Shown here: in pieces, positions 10,437-18,844 of the stretch
Layout of the letters: every line of letters starts with the position of its first letter
How positions within the stretch are numbered: position 1 is the stretch's first letter
Source: Salinicola peritrichatus
GTDB taxonomy: Bacteria; Pseudomonadota; Gammaproteobacteria; Pseudomonadales; Halomonadaceae
DNA length: 64,000 nucleotides
Direction of reading: 5' to 3'
Assembly (NCBI RefSeq): GCF_003206715.1
Contig: NZ_PZJU01000006.1
Coordinates: 1-64,000 of the forward strand
Program-made: the position numbers and the translations under genes
Notes under the pieces: generated by a model
Databases searched by the model: none
Told to the model about the DNA's origin: nothing
Seen by the model: only the letters and a program-made list of their open reading frames with translations

Positions 10437-12807
10437 CTACTGGTCGCGAGCGACCTTGAGTCCGAAACGTAGTGCCGCATAGTCGGTATTGCTCTCCTCT
10501 CCGCGAGCGACGACGTCGACCGGTGCGAAATGCAGGTCGCGGTTGCTCGACGCCTCCAGTTGTGCCGGCTCCCCGCCCGAGATTTCGTTGATATTGAGAT
10601 TGACGATGTGGCTGTGCAGCGGAATCAGATTGCGTATCAGCCGAAATGCATGCCCGGGCTTGCGTCCTGACTTGCGTGCGTCGCTGATGGCGATGGCAGT
10701 CTTCACTCCCGGTGCCTCGATACGCAGGTCATTGATATCGAAGATCGCCACGCCGGCATAAGCGCGCAGTTGAACCAGCAATGGAATGACGCCGGCTGGC
10801 TGCTCGACCAGCGACTCGATCGCGCCTTCCTTCCAGCAGGCGTACTTGGCGCTATTGGTGCCGAGGGCGATGAGGACGTCGTTGTCCTTCGCCGGCTTGG
10901 TGTAGGTGAAGCGACAGCCATGGAAGTACTGGGCCTGGGCGTTGCTGTGATCGCGCATGTCGACGACGACGTCGCTGTGGTTGACGTTGCGATAGGTCAC
11001 ATTGGCCCAGGAGTCGACGATCACGCCACCGAAGCCTTCGCCTTCGTAGAGGAAGGCGCCGGTGTCGAGGGTCACGTCCTGCTCGAAATCCGGGTCCTCG
11101 AAACCCGCAAGGCGCCGGAACAGCGTCTTGCCGAGCCCAGGGCCGAATTTGGGCTCGGCGAATCTGGCGTGAATCGAGGCCGAGCTGGCGGTCTGCCGGG
11201 CGACGAAGTTCTTGATCACGTTGCCACGGGTCGCATAGAAGATCGAAATGCCGAAGTTGGCCGCGTTCTCGGCGTAGATGCCGTCGAACAGACAATAGGT
11301 GCAGCCTTCGAGATCGAACGCGGTATCGCTGACCTCCTTGGCGCTGCAGCCGAAGACCTTGACGTTGTGGGCGTTGTTGAAATAGATCGCACCGTTGGTC
11401 CAGCGGCAGTGCACGTCCTGAATGAAGCCGTCGCGCAGACGTCGCATCCATTTCAATTCTCCGCCCTTGCCCGGACGCGCCGAGCCCCCCCCAGCCGGAG
11501 ACGTTGCAGTAGTCCATATGGACATGGGAGATGCTGAAGTCGCGCACGAAATTCAGGCGTACGGCATTGGCGCGCTGGCTGTCTCCAGGACGATAGGTGT
11601 AGCGGCCGGCGCCGCCGGAGAGAGCGCTGATCCGGATCTTCTCGCTCAGGTCGTCCGGCGCGTCGGGGTTGAATCCGGCCAATACGGCGTTGTCGGTGCC
11701 TGGGTCCTCGTCGGCATCCTTGATCGAATAGCGCCCGTTGAGCTCCAACTCGTGGAAGATCTTGATCCCGCCGCAACGAACATGATGGTTGTCGCTGTAG
11801 GTGACGTTGCGAACACAGACCAGCGAGACGGCGCCACGCGCAAAGTCGGTTGCCTCGAAGGTCAGGCCGCTCAGGTGGATATCATGACTGAAAGCGTCGT
11901 CGAGGTTGCCGTCGGGACGGCCATCGGCCCAGACATTGACGACACGCTCCTCGCGCAGCAGCAGCAGGCCGTCGTTGAACGCCTCGGCGACGTAGTCGCT
12001 GACGATACGGCTATTGGCCTGGGCGCCATCGCCGACGATGCGAGTGCCGGAACGCAGCGCTATCCGTTGATCGCCGACATAGAGCCCGCTGCCGAAGGGT
12101 AGGTTGGGTAGATACTTGGTGCGATAGGGGGTTTTGTCGATGGTTTCCTGAAGCCATTTCGACTCGTCCGTGCCGCGACGCTCTTCCCCTTCGCTGGAGT
12201 AATCGGCACGAAAGCCGACCTTGAGCAGGTTGATGTCGTAACTGTGCTGGGTATAGGCCGCGCCATCCTCGCTCCAGACCACGAAGACATGGAAATCGTC
12301 GCGAGTCGGATGCGCCGCTTTCACCCAGGCCATCCCGCCGGCACGGGATTCGTCGTCGAGACTGGCGCTGCGCTGCAGCTCGATATTCAATTCATAGGGA
12401 AGGTCGCGATAGAAACTACGACAGATCAGGCGACAGCCATCCGGCACCTGATCGCCAGGCCAGGATTTCAGGGTGTCGACGGAGTCGAGCACGATCAGTC
12501 GCTGATTCAGTGCATGGCTCAACGACTGTGTGCCACTGGCGGAGTCCACGGCGGTTTGATCGAAAAACTGGGTGCCCAGGCGCTGCCGGGATTCGCCGTT
12601 GGCGACGTCGATGGCGTAGTGGCCGTTGGGCGCGGCGAACTGGATCTGGCCCTCCGGGCCCGCCTGAAAGGGATTGGCGAGCGGCTTCCCCTGGGCATCC
12701 TGGAGATTCCGTGCGGGGCTATCCTCTCCCTGGCGATAGACACTCACCTCCGCATGGGGAATGACCTTGCCGTCGGCGCTCTGGGCGAAGAAGGTTTTGA
12801 CTTCCAT
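10437..12807 (-). pseudogene. Tailspike-like right-handed beta-helix protein, frameshifted at a G8 tract
   Basis: Two overlapping minus-strand frames together encode one protein of about 790 residues. The 5' frame (from ATG 12807) has an N-terminal domain like phage tail fibre/tailspike attachment domains (MEVKTFFAQSADG; PLANPFQAGPEGQIQFAAPNG), then repeated short beta strands and asparagine turns of a pectate-lyase-type helix. At 11485-11492 eight Gs in the coding strand shift the frame. The sense reading continues in the next frame (MRRLRDGFIQDVHCRW onward) to the stop at 10437; the original frame reads on as nonsense. Removing one G restores the ORF. Such proteins bind or cut polysaccharides, fitting a role on the neighbouring capsule. 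It could be a decayed gene, a phase-variable gene or a sequencing error. Confidence 0.75.
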
Positions 12808-12942
12808 GTCCTGCTGACTCCGTGCGTTTCGACCTTCGTCGATGATGCCCGGGAAGAAGGACAGGGTGCTTAGCGTGTTGTTGGGGTTTTGTCAGGATTG
12901 TGGGCGATATGTAATCACCGGATATCCCTTGCGCCAGGCCCT

Positions 12943-13671
12943 TCAGAGTCCGAAGAGATGCACGATCGGTGGGAGCAGGAAGGCCGTCAGCAAGCCGGAA
13001 AGACCCATCGACAGCCCGGAAAAGGCGCCGGCCACGGCACCTATCGAGGCGAAGCAATAAGCGGTGCCGAAGCCATGCGCGGCGAGGCCCATGGTATAGC
13101 CCTGGATCGAGGGATCGGTGATCCGTGTCCATCGGAAGATCCACGGGCCGACGATGCAGCCGACGACGCCGGTGAGCAGTACCAGCCCCGCGGTGAGCGA
13201 GGGAATGCCACCCAGCTTCTCGGCAATTCCCATAGCGATGGGGGAAGTGACTGATTTGGGCGCCAGAGACAGCACCGTTTGCGGATCGGCGCCAAGCAAT
13301 AGTGCAATGCCCACCGCGGTGACCACCGCCGTGGCGATGCCGACGAGGCTGCCGATGGCGATCGGCAGCAACATGCGGCGAACGCGTTCGCGATGGTCGT
13401 AGAGCGGAATCGCCAGCGCCACGGTCGCTGGTCCCAGCAGAAAATGCAGAAACTGCGCGCCCTCGAAATAGGTGGTGTAATCAGTGCCCGTCAGCAGCAG
13501 GAAGCCAATCAACAGCGCGATGGCGACGATCACCGGGTGCAGCAGCTGAGTTCCCCCGGCCCAGCGATTGACCCGCGTGGCAACCAGAAAGGCGATCAGC
13601 GTGGCGAACAGATGCAGCAGCGGGCTGGCGGCAAGATAGACCCAGATTTGCTGGAAACCGAAGCCGTTCAT
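12943..13671 (-). CDS. lrgB: LrgB/CidB family membrane protein
   Basis: A 242-aa polytopic inner-membrane protein with family motifs: LGPATVALAIPLY near 80, the PKSVTSPIAM segment near 139-148, and AAHGFGTAYCF near 198. LrgA/LrgB pairs act in holin-like control of murein hydrolase activity and, in several bacteria, in transport of small carboxylates; the role here cannot be decided. Its ATG overlaps the lrgA stop (ATGA). Confidence 0.92.
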   Translation of the reverse strand: MNGFGFQQIWVYLAASPLLHLFATLIAFLVATRVNRWAGGTQLLHPVIVAIALLIGFLLLTGTDYTTYFEGAQFLHFLLGPATVALAIPLYDHRERVRRMLLPIAIGSLVGIATAVVTAVGIALLLGADPQTVLSLAPKSVTSPIAMGIAEKLGGIPSLTAGLVLLTGVVGCIVGPWIFRWTRITDPSIQGYTMGLAAHGFGTAYCFASIGAVAGAFSGLSMGLSGLLTAFLLPPIVHLFGL

Positions 13672-14036
13672 GGATCGCTCTCCTGGTGCTTGCCGGTCCG
13701 GCGCGCCGTACGCTGCAGCGCCTGACTGGTAACCAGAATCGTGACCGCCGTGGAAACCACCAGCGTGACCGCCAATATCCAGAATTCGCGGCTGATCAAG
13801 CCAAAATGCTGAATCAGCCCAACCCCGGCGGGAACGAACAGCAGGGTCAGGTATTTGAGCAAGCCTTCGCCCATCATACGCAAACTGCCCGGGACTCCAC
13901 CTCGGACCATCAGTCCTATCAACAGGATCAGCATGCCCAGCACCGGGCCGGGGATCGGTAGTGCCAGGGCGCGGCTGATGACCTCTCCCAGAAACTGGCA
14001 GCCAAGCAGAATGCTCATGCCCACAATCAGCGACAT
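13668..14036 (-). CDS. lrgA: CidA/LrgA family holin-like protein
   Basis: A 122-aa protein with four predicted membrane helices. It has the family signature LPIPGPVLGMLILL near residues 26-39 and FVPAGVGLI near 68-76. It is the first gene of a two-gene lrgAB operon transcribed leftward and is the last chromosomal gene before the integration site. Confidence 0.9.
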   Translation of the reverse strand: MSLIVGMSILLGCQFLGEVISRALALPIPGPVLGMLILLIGLMVRGGVPGSLRMMGEGLLKYLTLLFVPAGVGLIQHFGLISREFWILAVTLVVSTAVTILVTSQALQRTARRTGKHQESDP

Positions 14037-14184
14037 GACGGGCCTCTTGAGACTTTAGTCTAAGGAATGGATTGTACGCGCCCTAACGGACAGGCGCGAG
14101 TGTCGTGGCAGGGCAGCGGAGAAGTCCAGCGCCATTGCCCGAACGTTTCCAAGGCAGGGGAAAAGGCGTAAAGAAGCAGCAAAG

Positions 14185-14218
14185 AAAAAGCCGCTCGGTC
14201 ATGATGACTAAGCGGCTT
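14185..14218 (-). terminator. Rho-independent terminator downstream of the tRNA-Pro site
   Basis: Read on the minus strand, AAGCCGCT and AGCGGCTT pair around a 15-base loop and are followed by a run of Ts. It sits 12 bases after the tRNA 3' end, so it is the natural terminator of the original tRNA-Pro transcript. The rest of 14037-14184 shows no gene. Confidence 0.7.
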
Positions 14219-14230
14219 CTTCGTCGATCT

Positions 14231-14276
14231 TGGTCGGAGCGACAGGATTCGAACCTGCGACCTCTGCAACCCCATT
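14231..14276 (-). other. Left attachment site: 3' fragment of tRNA-Pro(GGG)
   Basis: Read on the minus strand this is the 3' part of a tRNA: anticodon loop ATGGGGT (U33, anticodon GGG, G37), the 3' anticodon stem, a variable loop, the T arm around GGTTCGAATCC, then the acceptor strand CGCTCCG, A and CCA. The 5' half is absent, so it is not functional alone. The identical 46 bp recur at 24997-25042. It is the left boundary of the satellite. Confidence 0.85.
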
Positions 14277-14405
14277 GCGTTTTATACGTATTTCAGGAGA
14301 AACGGGGAGAAACAAGAGTAACGATATTATCTGATTCAAATCAGTAATATAAAACAAATTTGTGGTTTCTCGTTGTTGCTTTCCTGCCCTTGTTATATCC
14401 TCATT

Positions 14406-14427
14406 CTGCTACCTATTTGCTACCTAG
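14406..14427 (+). repeat. Candidate integrase arm-type sites, left arm
   Basis: Two copies of TGCTACCTA, 11 bases apart, form a 22-bp unit that is repeated exactly at 24911-24932 near the other end of the satellite. Identical short direct repeats on both sides of the core are typical arm-binding sites for tyrosine integrases. The unit lies immediately before the integrase gene and could also affect its promoter. Apart from this, 14277-14439 holds AT-rich sequence without a visible gene. Confidence 0.5.
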
Positions 14428-14439
14428 AGCGGCGTGAAT

Positions 14440-15816
14440 ATGGCGCGGACGTTGAAGCTGACAGCAAAGGCGATGGATCAGTTGGCGAAGTCGCAACCGG
14501 ATGAAGACGTGTTTGATAGCGAGTTGCCCGGCTTCCACGTCCGCGCCGGTAAACGCGGATTGACCTTTCGGCTCTACTACCGGACCAAGGTTGGGAAACA
14601 GAGAATTCTCACACTTGGGCGATATGGCACGCTGACGGCCGCGCAGGCACGAGAGGACGCCAAGGAAGCATTGGCGATCGTCGCCCAAGGCGGCGACCCG
14701 CGAGGAATCCTTGAGGAAGCCAAGATCGAAAGCGCCCGCCAGCAGCAACAGACGCTTCGCGCTTACCTCGAAGGCCCTTATACCGCCTTCCAGAATCGCC
14801 GTAAGGATGGCCAAGGTACCTTGAGCCGGATCAGCCGGGACTTCTCCGATTGGCTTGACCGCCCGATGGGGAACCTGACCCGCGCCGATGTCGAGCGCTG
14901 GCAGGCCGATCAGGAAGTGAAGGAGAAGCCTCGCGCCTTCTCCACGCTGAAACGGAGCTACGACGCGCTGGCGGCCCTGCTGGCCCACGCGGCAGAGCGC
15001 AAGGTGATTCCCGTACACCCGCTGAAAGGGGTGAAGCTACAGAAGCCAGCCTTCACCGAGGAGGAACTGGCGGAGCTTGGCAGCGAACGTCGCTACCTTG
15101 AACCCCACGAAGTCGAAGCCCTGTTTGTCGGGATCGAGGCCTATCAGGATGAGAAGCGCCAGCAGCGCCGGCGCAGCCGCCAGCACGGGAAAGCCTACCT
15201 GCCCGACCTTGATCACGTGCCATACGTCGATCACGTCGTGCCGTGGATCCTGACGATGTTCTACACCGGCTTCCGCCCGGGCGACCTGTTTGGGCTGCGC
15301 TGGGAGCACATCAATCTGACCTTCGCCACGATTAGGAAAACGATCGAGAAGACTGCCCACAAGCGCCCCGAGCCACAGACTTTCCCGCTATCAGGTTCGG
15401 CTGTGGAAGTGCTCAAGACATGGCACAGGCAACAGGGGCAGCCGTCGGTGGGTCTCGTCTTCCCGAGCCCACGCACCGGCAAGCGCCTGGACCGGACGGC
15501 GATGCAAAAGCCGTGGGCGGCAGTGCGTAAGCTGGCGGAGCTTCCCGAGGATCTGCAGCTCTACACCTTGCGGCACAACTTCGCGAGCCAATTGGTCATG
15601 GCTGGCACCGATATTCTGACCGTCTCGAAGCTGATGGCCCACAGCAGCATCGAGACAACAATACAGTTCTATGCTCACTTGGCGCCGGAACACAAACGCG
15701 AAGCGGTCGAAGTGTTCGCGCGGCTGGCGGAAGGCAGAGAAGAAACCGCCGAACTGGCGGGAGAAGATGGCCCCGAGGTGATGAAGCACCCCAGGGCCGC
15801 ACATAACGGCAACTGA
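14440..15816 (+). CDS. int: Tyrosine recombinase integrase of the satellite
   Basis: A 458-aa P4-type integrase: N-terminal arm-binding domain (DUF4102-like, residues 1-90), SAM-like core-binding domain (about 105-195) and catalytic domain. Catalytic residues are visible: Arg in TGFRPGDLFGL, the LYTLRHNFAS box (Arg and His), the LMAHSSIETTIQFY box with His and the nucleophile Tyr. It would integrate and excise the element at the tRNA-Pro site next to it. GTG 14434 is an alternative start; neither has a clear ribosome site. Confidence 0.93.
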   Translation: MARTLKLTAKAMDQLAKSQPDEDVFDSELPGFHVRAGKRGLTFRLYYRTKVGKQRILTLGRYGTLTAAQAREDAKEALAIVAQGGDPRGILEEAKIESARQQQQTLRAYLEGPYTAFQNRRKDGQGTLSRISRDFSDWLDRPMGNLTRADVERWQADQEVKEKPRAFSTLKRSYDALAALLAHAAERKVIPVHPLKGVKLQKPAFTEEELAELGSERRYLEPHEVEALFVGIEAYQDEKRQQRRRSRQHGKAYLPDLDHVPYVDHVVPWILTMFYTGFRPGDLFGLRWEHINLTFATIRKTIEKTAHKRPEPQTFPLSGSAVEVLKTWHRQQGQPSVGLVFPSPRTGKRLDRTAMQKPWAAVRKLAELPEDLQLYTLRHNFASQLVMAGTDILTVSKLMAHSSIETTIQFYAHLAPEHKREAVEVFARLAEGREETAELAGEDGPEVMKHPRAAHNGN

Positions 15817-15832
15817 CAAAGGAGATGCCGAA

Positions 15833-16123
15833 ATGCACAGCAAGTCTACCACTCACACCGTCACGCTGGCCCGAACAGGGACACAGCAAGAAGTCACCGC
15901 CGAGACCTGGCGGGATGCCTTGCGCGTCGTCGGGCAGCCTGATGCCTGCGTCGTCGAGCACACCGGCGAACGCTCCTGCCGTATCAGCTTTGATCCGGAA
16001 GATCCGCAAATCCTCGAAGTTCGCACGCGGGATGGCGAGCTATCAGAAGTCGTGCGCTGGGGGCTGGATAACGTGGTTCACCATCTGGACATGGCGATTT
16101 CCCTGCAGGAGGTGCGGGCATGA
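15833..16123 (+). CDS. Satellite hypothetical protein
   Basis: A 96-aa acidic protein with AAGGAG upstream of ATG 15833, 16 bases after the integrase stop. No known domain is evident; it is mostly beta-strand-like with a short C-terminal helix. Its stop overlaps the next start (ATGA), so it is part of an early operon. Confidence 0.65.
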   Translation: MHSKSTTHTVTLARTGTQQEVTAETWRDALRVVGQPDACVVEHTGERSCRISFDPEDPQILEVRTRDGELSEVVRWGLDNVVHHLDMAISLQEVRA

Positions 16124-16425
16124 ATGTGATCAAAGAAAGTGTCGAAATGCCGGACAAGGCTAGCACCACAGATATTCTGATGGGCTACCGGGCTGCAATG
16201 AGTGGAGCAGCGGATGAAATAGACAAGGCGATGCTGGGGCAGAGGGCCATTATCAAATTGCTTCAGGATACGAACATCGACCTCAACGGTTTTCATAAAG
16301 AAGGGCTTTTGGCTGCACTTGATATTCTCGCTGATAGTGTGGCGTGTCGAGGTTGGCGCTTGATGGAATGTCTCGACGAACATGCCGAGCAGCTTGGCTG
16401 CGCACGTTATGACGATCGGGACTGA
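16120..16425 (+). CDS. Satellite hypothetical protein, helical
   Basis: A 101-aa, mostly helical acidic protein with no recognised motif. It is translationally coupled to the gene before it (4-base overlap). After it, 16438-16465 holds an imperfect GC-rich hairpin before the next gene. Confidence 0.6.
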   Translation: MNVIKESVEMPDKASTTDILMGYRAAMSGAADEIDKAMLGQRAIIKLLQDTNIDLNGFHKEGLLAALDILADSVACRGWRLMECLDEHAEQLGCARYDDRD

Positions 16426-16489
16426 CGCCGTTCATCGGCCGGCGCGTGCTTGAAGGCGCGTCGGCACTTTCATTCATTGGGGAGCGCTG

Positions 16490-17128
16490 ATGAACCATCA
16501 TATGCCTCGAGGATCAGGCGTACTGCCACTAAATTCTGAGCGGCAGGATAGACTGGTACGGCTATTCAGCAAATGGGAGCGCAATAAGCCAGATGATCCC
16601 GAGAAGTTGGCAGAAGATATTGACCATACCTGCGCCTGGATCGAGTTTGAGGAACAGGAGTTCGGCACCGATCTGACCGCCGGCGAATACCGGGCGGCAG
16701 TGGCACACTATCGGGACTGTCTCGATCGCGCGCGAGAGGCACTGAGAGAACTCCCACCACCAGCCGCACAAATAATGGCTCAAAACGCCGCATTCTACAT
16801 CGACCCGTTGGGAGAGGTTGGGAGTATCATTCCGCTTCAAACGGCCTTGACGGGCCATGATGCACTGCTTCGAATGTTATCCAGCCTAGCCAATGACTAC
16901 CTGGAGAATCACGCACCAGAGCCTCGAAAGCGCCCTCGATACGACCTGAAGAAGATCAGAGCCATTGCCAACGTATGTGAAGATCACGGCATCACGGTGG
17001 GGCAGTCTGACCGCGGGCATTTCCCGGAAATAGTTGCAGCAGCAATTCCCACGGCTGCTGTGGATGGGCATCGCGATAAAATCCGGCAAGCGTTCGGCTT
17101 GGGGAAATACGCCCACGATAATGAGTAA
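16490..17128 (+). CDS. Satellite hypothetical protein
   Basis: A 212-aa protein with GGGGAG ahead of ATG 16490. Highly charged and helical, with no membrane segment and no recognised domain. Its place between the integrase and AlpA-like genes suggests an early, DNA-related or regulatory role, but nothing in the sequence proves that. Confidence 0.62.
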   Translation: MNHHMPRGSGVLPLNSERQDRLVRLFSKWERNKPDDPEKLAEDIDHTCAWIEFEEQEFGTDLTAGEYRAAVAHYRDCLDRAREALRELPPPAAQIMAQNAAFYIDPLGEVGSIIPLQTALTGHDALLRMLSSLANDYLENHAPEPRKRPRYDLKKIRAIANVCEDHGITVGQSDRGHFPEIVAAAIPTAAVDGHRDKIRQAFGLGKYAHDNE

Positions 17129-17202
17129 AATCCCCCCGCGAGATAATTTGGGGCGGCAGCCAACATTGAAGGCGTCATCAAGCAGACATAAGGACGCCTT
17201 CG

Positions 17203-17511
17203 ATGTACGTAGATATTGGTTACCAACCGCAAGTATTGGCGAGCGCTCTCGCTCGTTACCGCGACGGATTCGACCCGACTCTGATTGAGCTGCCCGAATC
17301 CGCTGTTTTCCCCCACCTCATCCCGGTGCAGCCGGCTACGGCTCGCAAGGCCCGCACTACTGGCCGCTTGCTGGGTAAGCCTGCCCCTCGCTTCGTCAAG
17401 CACGGCCGAACCGTACGCTACCGCCTCAAGGATGTATTCGACTGGCTGGCTGAAGGTGACGCCTACACCAGCACTGCCGAAGCCGCAATGTCTCAGGAGA
17501 TGGCGTCATGA
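17203..17511 (+). CDS. AlpA/MerR-type helix-turn-helix regulator
   Basis: A 102-aa protein whose C-terminal half (about residues 57-85: LLGKPAPRFVKHGRTVRYRL, then KDVFDWL) is the excisionase/AlpA winged-helix signature in which the RYR strand precedes the second recognition element. In phage satellites AlpA proteins activate transcription of the excision or integrase region, and related proteins act as Xis. This is the best candidate for the satellite's induction or excision switch, since no CI-like repressor is seen. Confidence 0.75.
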   Translation: MYVDIGYQPQVLASALARYRDGFDPTLIELPESAVFPHLIPVQPATARKARTTGRLLGKPAPRFVKHGRTVRYRLKDVFDWLAEGDAYTSTAEAAMSQEMAS

Positions 17512-17783
17512 GCCTCGAAAGAAAAATCATGATCAACGATTACACCGACGAGCTCGAAAAGCTTTCATTGGCATCCGAAGACCTGCTACAGGCCGCCGCG
17601 CTGTTTAGAGCTGTCGAGGCCATGATCGAGAAAGACCCGTTCGATCCAGCAGCCAAGCGGATCGCAAAGGCCGGGCGCCAGATGGCGGAGCGTCGATCGG
17701 AATACTTCGAAGACGAGGCTGGCGCGCTGGAGGCCACAATCTCGCAGCTTGAAGCGGAAGAGGAGGCAGAATCATGCGAGTAG
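17508..17783 (+). CDS. Satellite hypothetical protein, coiled coil
   Basis: A 91-aa acidic, wholly helical protein. ATG 17508 overlaps the stop of the AlpA-like gene; ATG 17529 is a possible alternative. No domain recognised. It overlaps the next gene by 10 bases. Confidence 0.6.
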   Translation: MSLERKIMINDYTDELEKLSLASEDLLQAAALFRAVEAMIEKDPFDPAAKRIAKAGRQMAERRSEYFEDEAGALEATISQLEAEEEAESCE

Positions 17784-18055
17784 AAACGAAAAAACCCGGC
17801 CTCTCCCCAGGCCGGGCTCATTCGAATACTGTTGCTGAACTTGATCCTACCACCCAGACGGGACGAGTGCTAGAGGCGCTGAGGCGCCATCCGATGAGCG
17901 CCGCTGAATTGCAGTGGGATTTACGAATCGCCCACGCGCCAGCAGCGATCAGAGACCTGCGCAATCGGGGCTTCACCATCGTTACGGAATGGCACCCGCA
18001 ACCTGCAAAGCCCAAGGCCAAGATCAAGCGCTATCGTCTGGTCGAGACCGAGTAG
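17774..18055 (+). CDS. Small winged-helix DNA-binding protein
   Basis: A 93-aa protein with a compact helix-turn-helix (about 31-70: TGRVLEALRRHPMSAAELQ, then a helix and RGFTIVTEW wing). GAGGAGG precedes ATG 17774. Its first codons span a GC-rich inverted repeat at 17797-17817 that would read as an intrinsic terminator on the minus strand. Role unknown; a transcription regulator is likely. Confidence 0.65.
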   Translation: MRVETKKPGLSPGRAHSNTVAELDPTTQTGRVLEALRRHPMSAAELQWDLRIAHAPAAIRDLRNRGFTIVTEWHPQPAKPKAKIKRYRLVETE

Positions 18056-18060
18056 CTGGC

Positions 18061-18091
18061 GCGAGGGTGTCGTGAAACACGACGCCCTCGC
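18061..18091 (+). repeat. Long intergenic hairpin
   Basis: GCGAGGG and GTCGTG pair with CACGAC and CCCTCGC around an AAA loop, 13 base pairs with one mismatch. It ends just before the AGGAGG ribosome site of the next gene. There is no T-run, so it may affect mRNA stability or translation rather than termination. Confidence 0.55.
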
Positions 18092-18107
18092 CTCCTAGGA
18101 GGATGGC

Positions 18108-18509
18108 ATGGCGAAGAAGAAGCGCGATCGGGTAGCTGCGCCCGGCGGCTTCCTCGCACTGCCCAAGCTACTGATGGAGCAGCGGGACTTCCGCGAGTTG
18201 TCACCGTCTGCCCTGAAAGTGCTGATAGTGCTGGGAAGCCAGTACAACGGCCGCAACAACGGCAATCTGGCCGCCACTCATTCGATGATGGATGTGTGGG
18301 GCGGCATGGCCAAGGCAACGCTGGCCAAGTCGCTGAGGGAGCTGCAAGACCGCAACCTGATCAGCAAGACTCGAGAGAATCGGCGTGGCCGAGAAGGTGC
18401 CCGCTGTGCGCTGTTCGCGCTCACGTGGCACACCATCGACGATTGTCCGGGTAAGGATCTGGACGTGGTGCCGAGCATCATCCCACAGCGAAGGTTGTCC
18501 CAGGCCTGA
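18108..18509 (+). CDS. Winged-helix protein, possible replication or regulatory protein
   Basis: A 133-aa protein with a helix-turn-helix core (about 34-90: LSPSALKVLIVLGSQYNG, then a SLRELQDRNLI recognition segment) like the N-terminal domains of phage replication initiators and helix-turn-helix regulators. No primase or helicase gene is present in the satellite, so this is the only candidate for an initiator. The iteron-like repeats right after it (18571-18660) would suit either role. Strong AGGAGG ribosome site. Confidence 0.6.
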   Translation: MAKKKRDRVAAPGGFLALPKLLMEQRDFRELSPSALKVLIVLGSQYNGRNNGNLAATHSMMDVWGGMAKATLAKSLRELQDRNLISKTRENRRGREGARCALFALTWHTIDDCPGKDLDVVPSIIPQRRLSQA

Positions 18510-18844
18510 ACAGATTGTTCACCTCTTTCGACCCGCCCTTGAGGCGGGTCGATTTTCACCGCGTTCAAAATTTGCCACCCACGGTGGCAAAAAATGAACC
18601 CTTATCCAGTTGAGGATGCTGCCACCTTTAAATAAGGGTTCAAAAAATGAACCCTTATCCGGGATTTTCGATTTTTACCGCGTTCAATAATTGGACACCC
18701 TTCTAGAGTTACCACCCTGTGGGGGTTTGAAGGTGATTACGAGTCACTTTTAAAACACCTATGCAACGATATATCATTGCGTCTATGGTGGATATTCGTA
18801 CAGTGCCACCAGCCCAACCCGACACCGCCACAAGGTGAATCATC
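18510..18844 (+). promoter_or_regulatory. Repeat-rich control region ahead of the capsid operon
   Basis: This 335-base gap holds several ordered signals: a perfect inverted repeat TTTGCCACC/GGTGGCAAA (18571-18591); a 19-bp direct repeat containing AATGAACCCTTATCC at 18589-18607 and 18642-18660; an 11-bp inverted repeat ATAAGGGTTCA/TGAACCCTTAT (18632-18658); and a near-palindrome of 18 bp centred on GATATATC (18763-18780). A weak promoter-like pair TTGAAG (18727) and TAAAAC (18751) lies between. It could be a replication origin, the late-promoter control region, or both. Confidence 0.5.

Noticed and set aside
10852-11484. C-terminal continuation of the 12807 minus-strand frame past the G8 tract
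   Set aside because: The sequence becomes Arg-rich nonsense while the other frame continues the beta-helix protein, so it is treated as one frameshifted gene.
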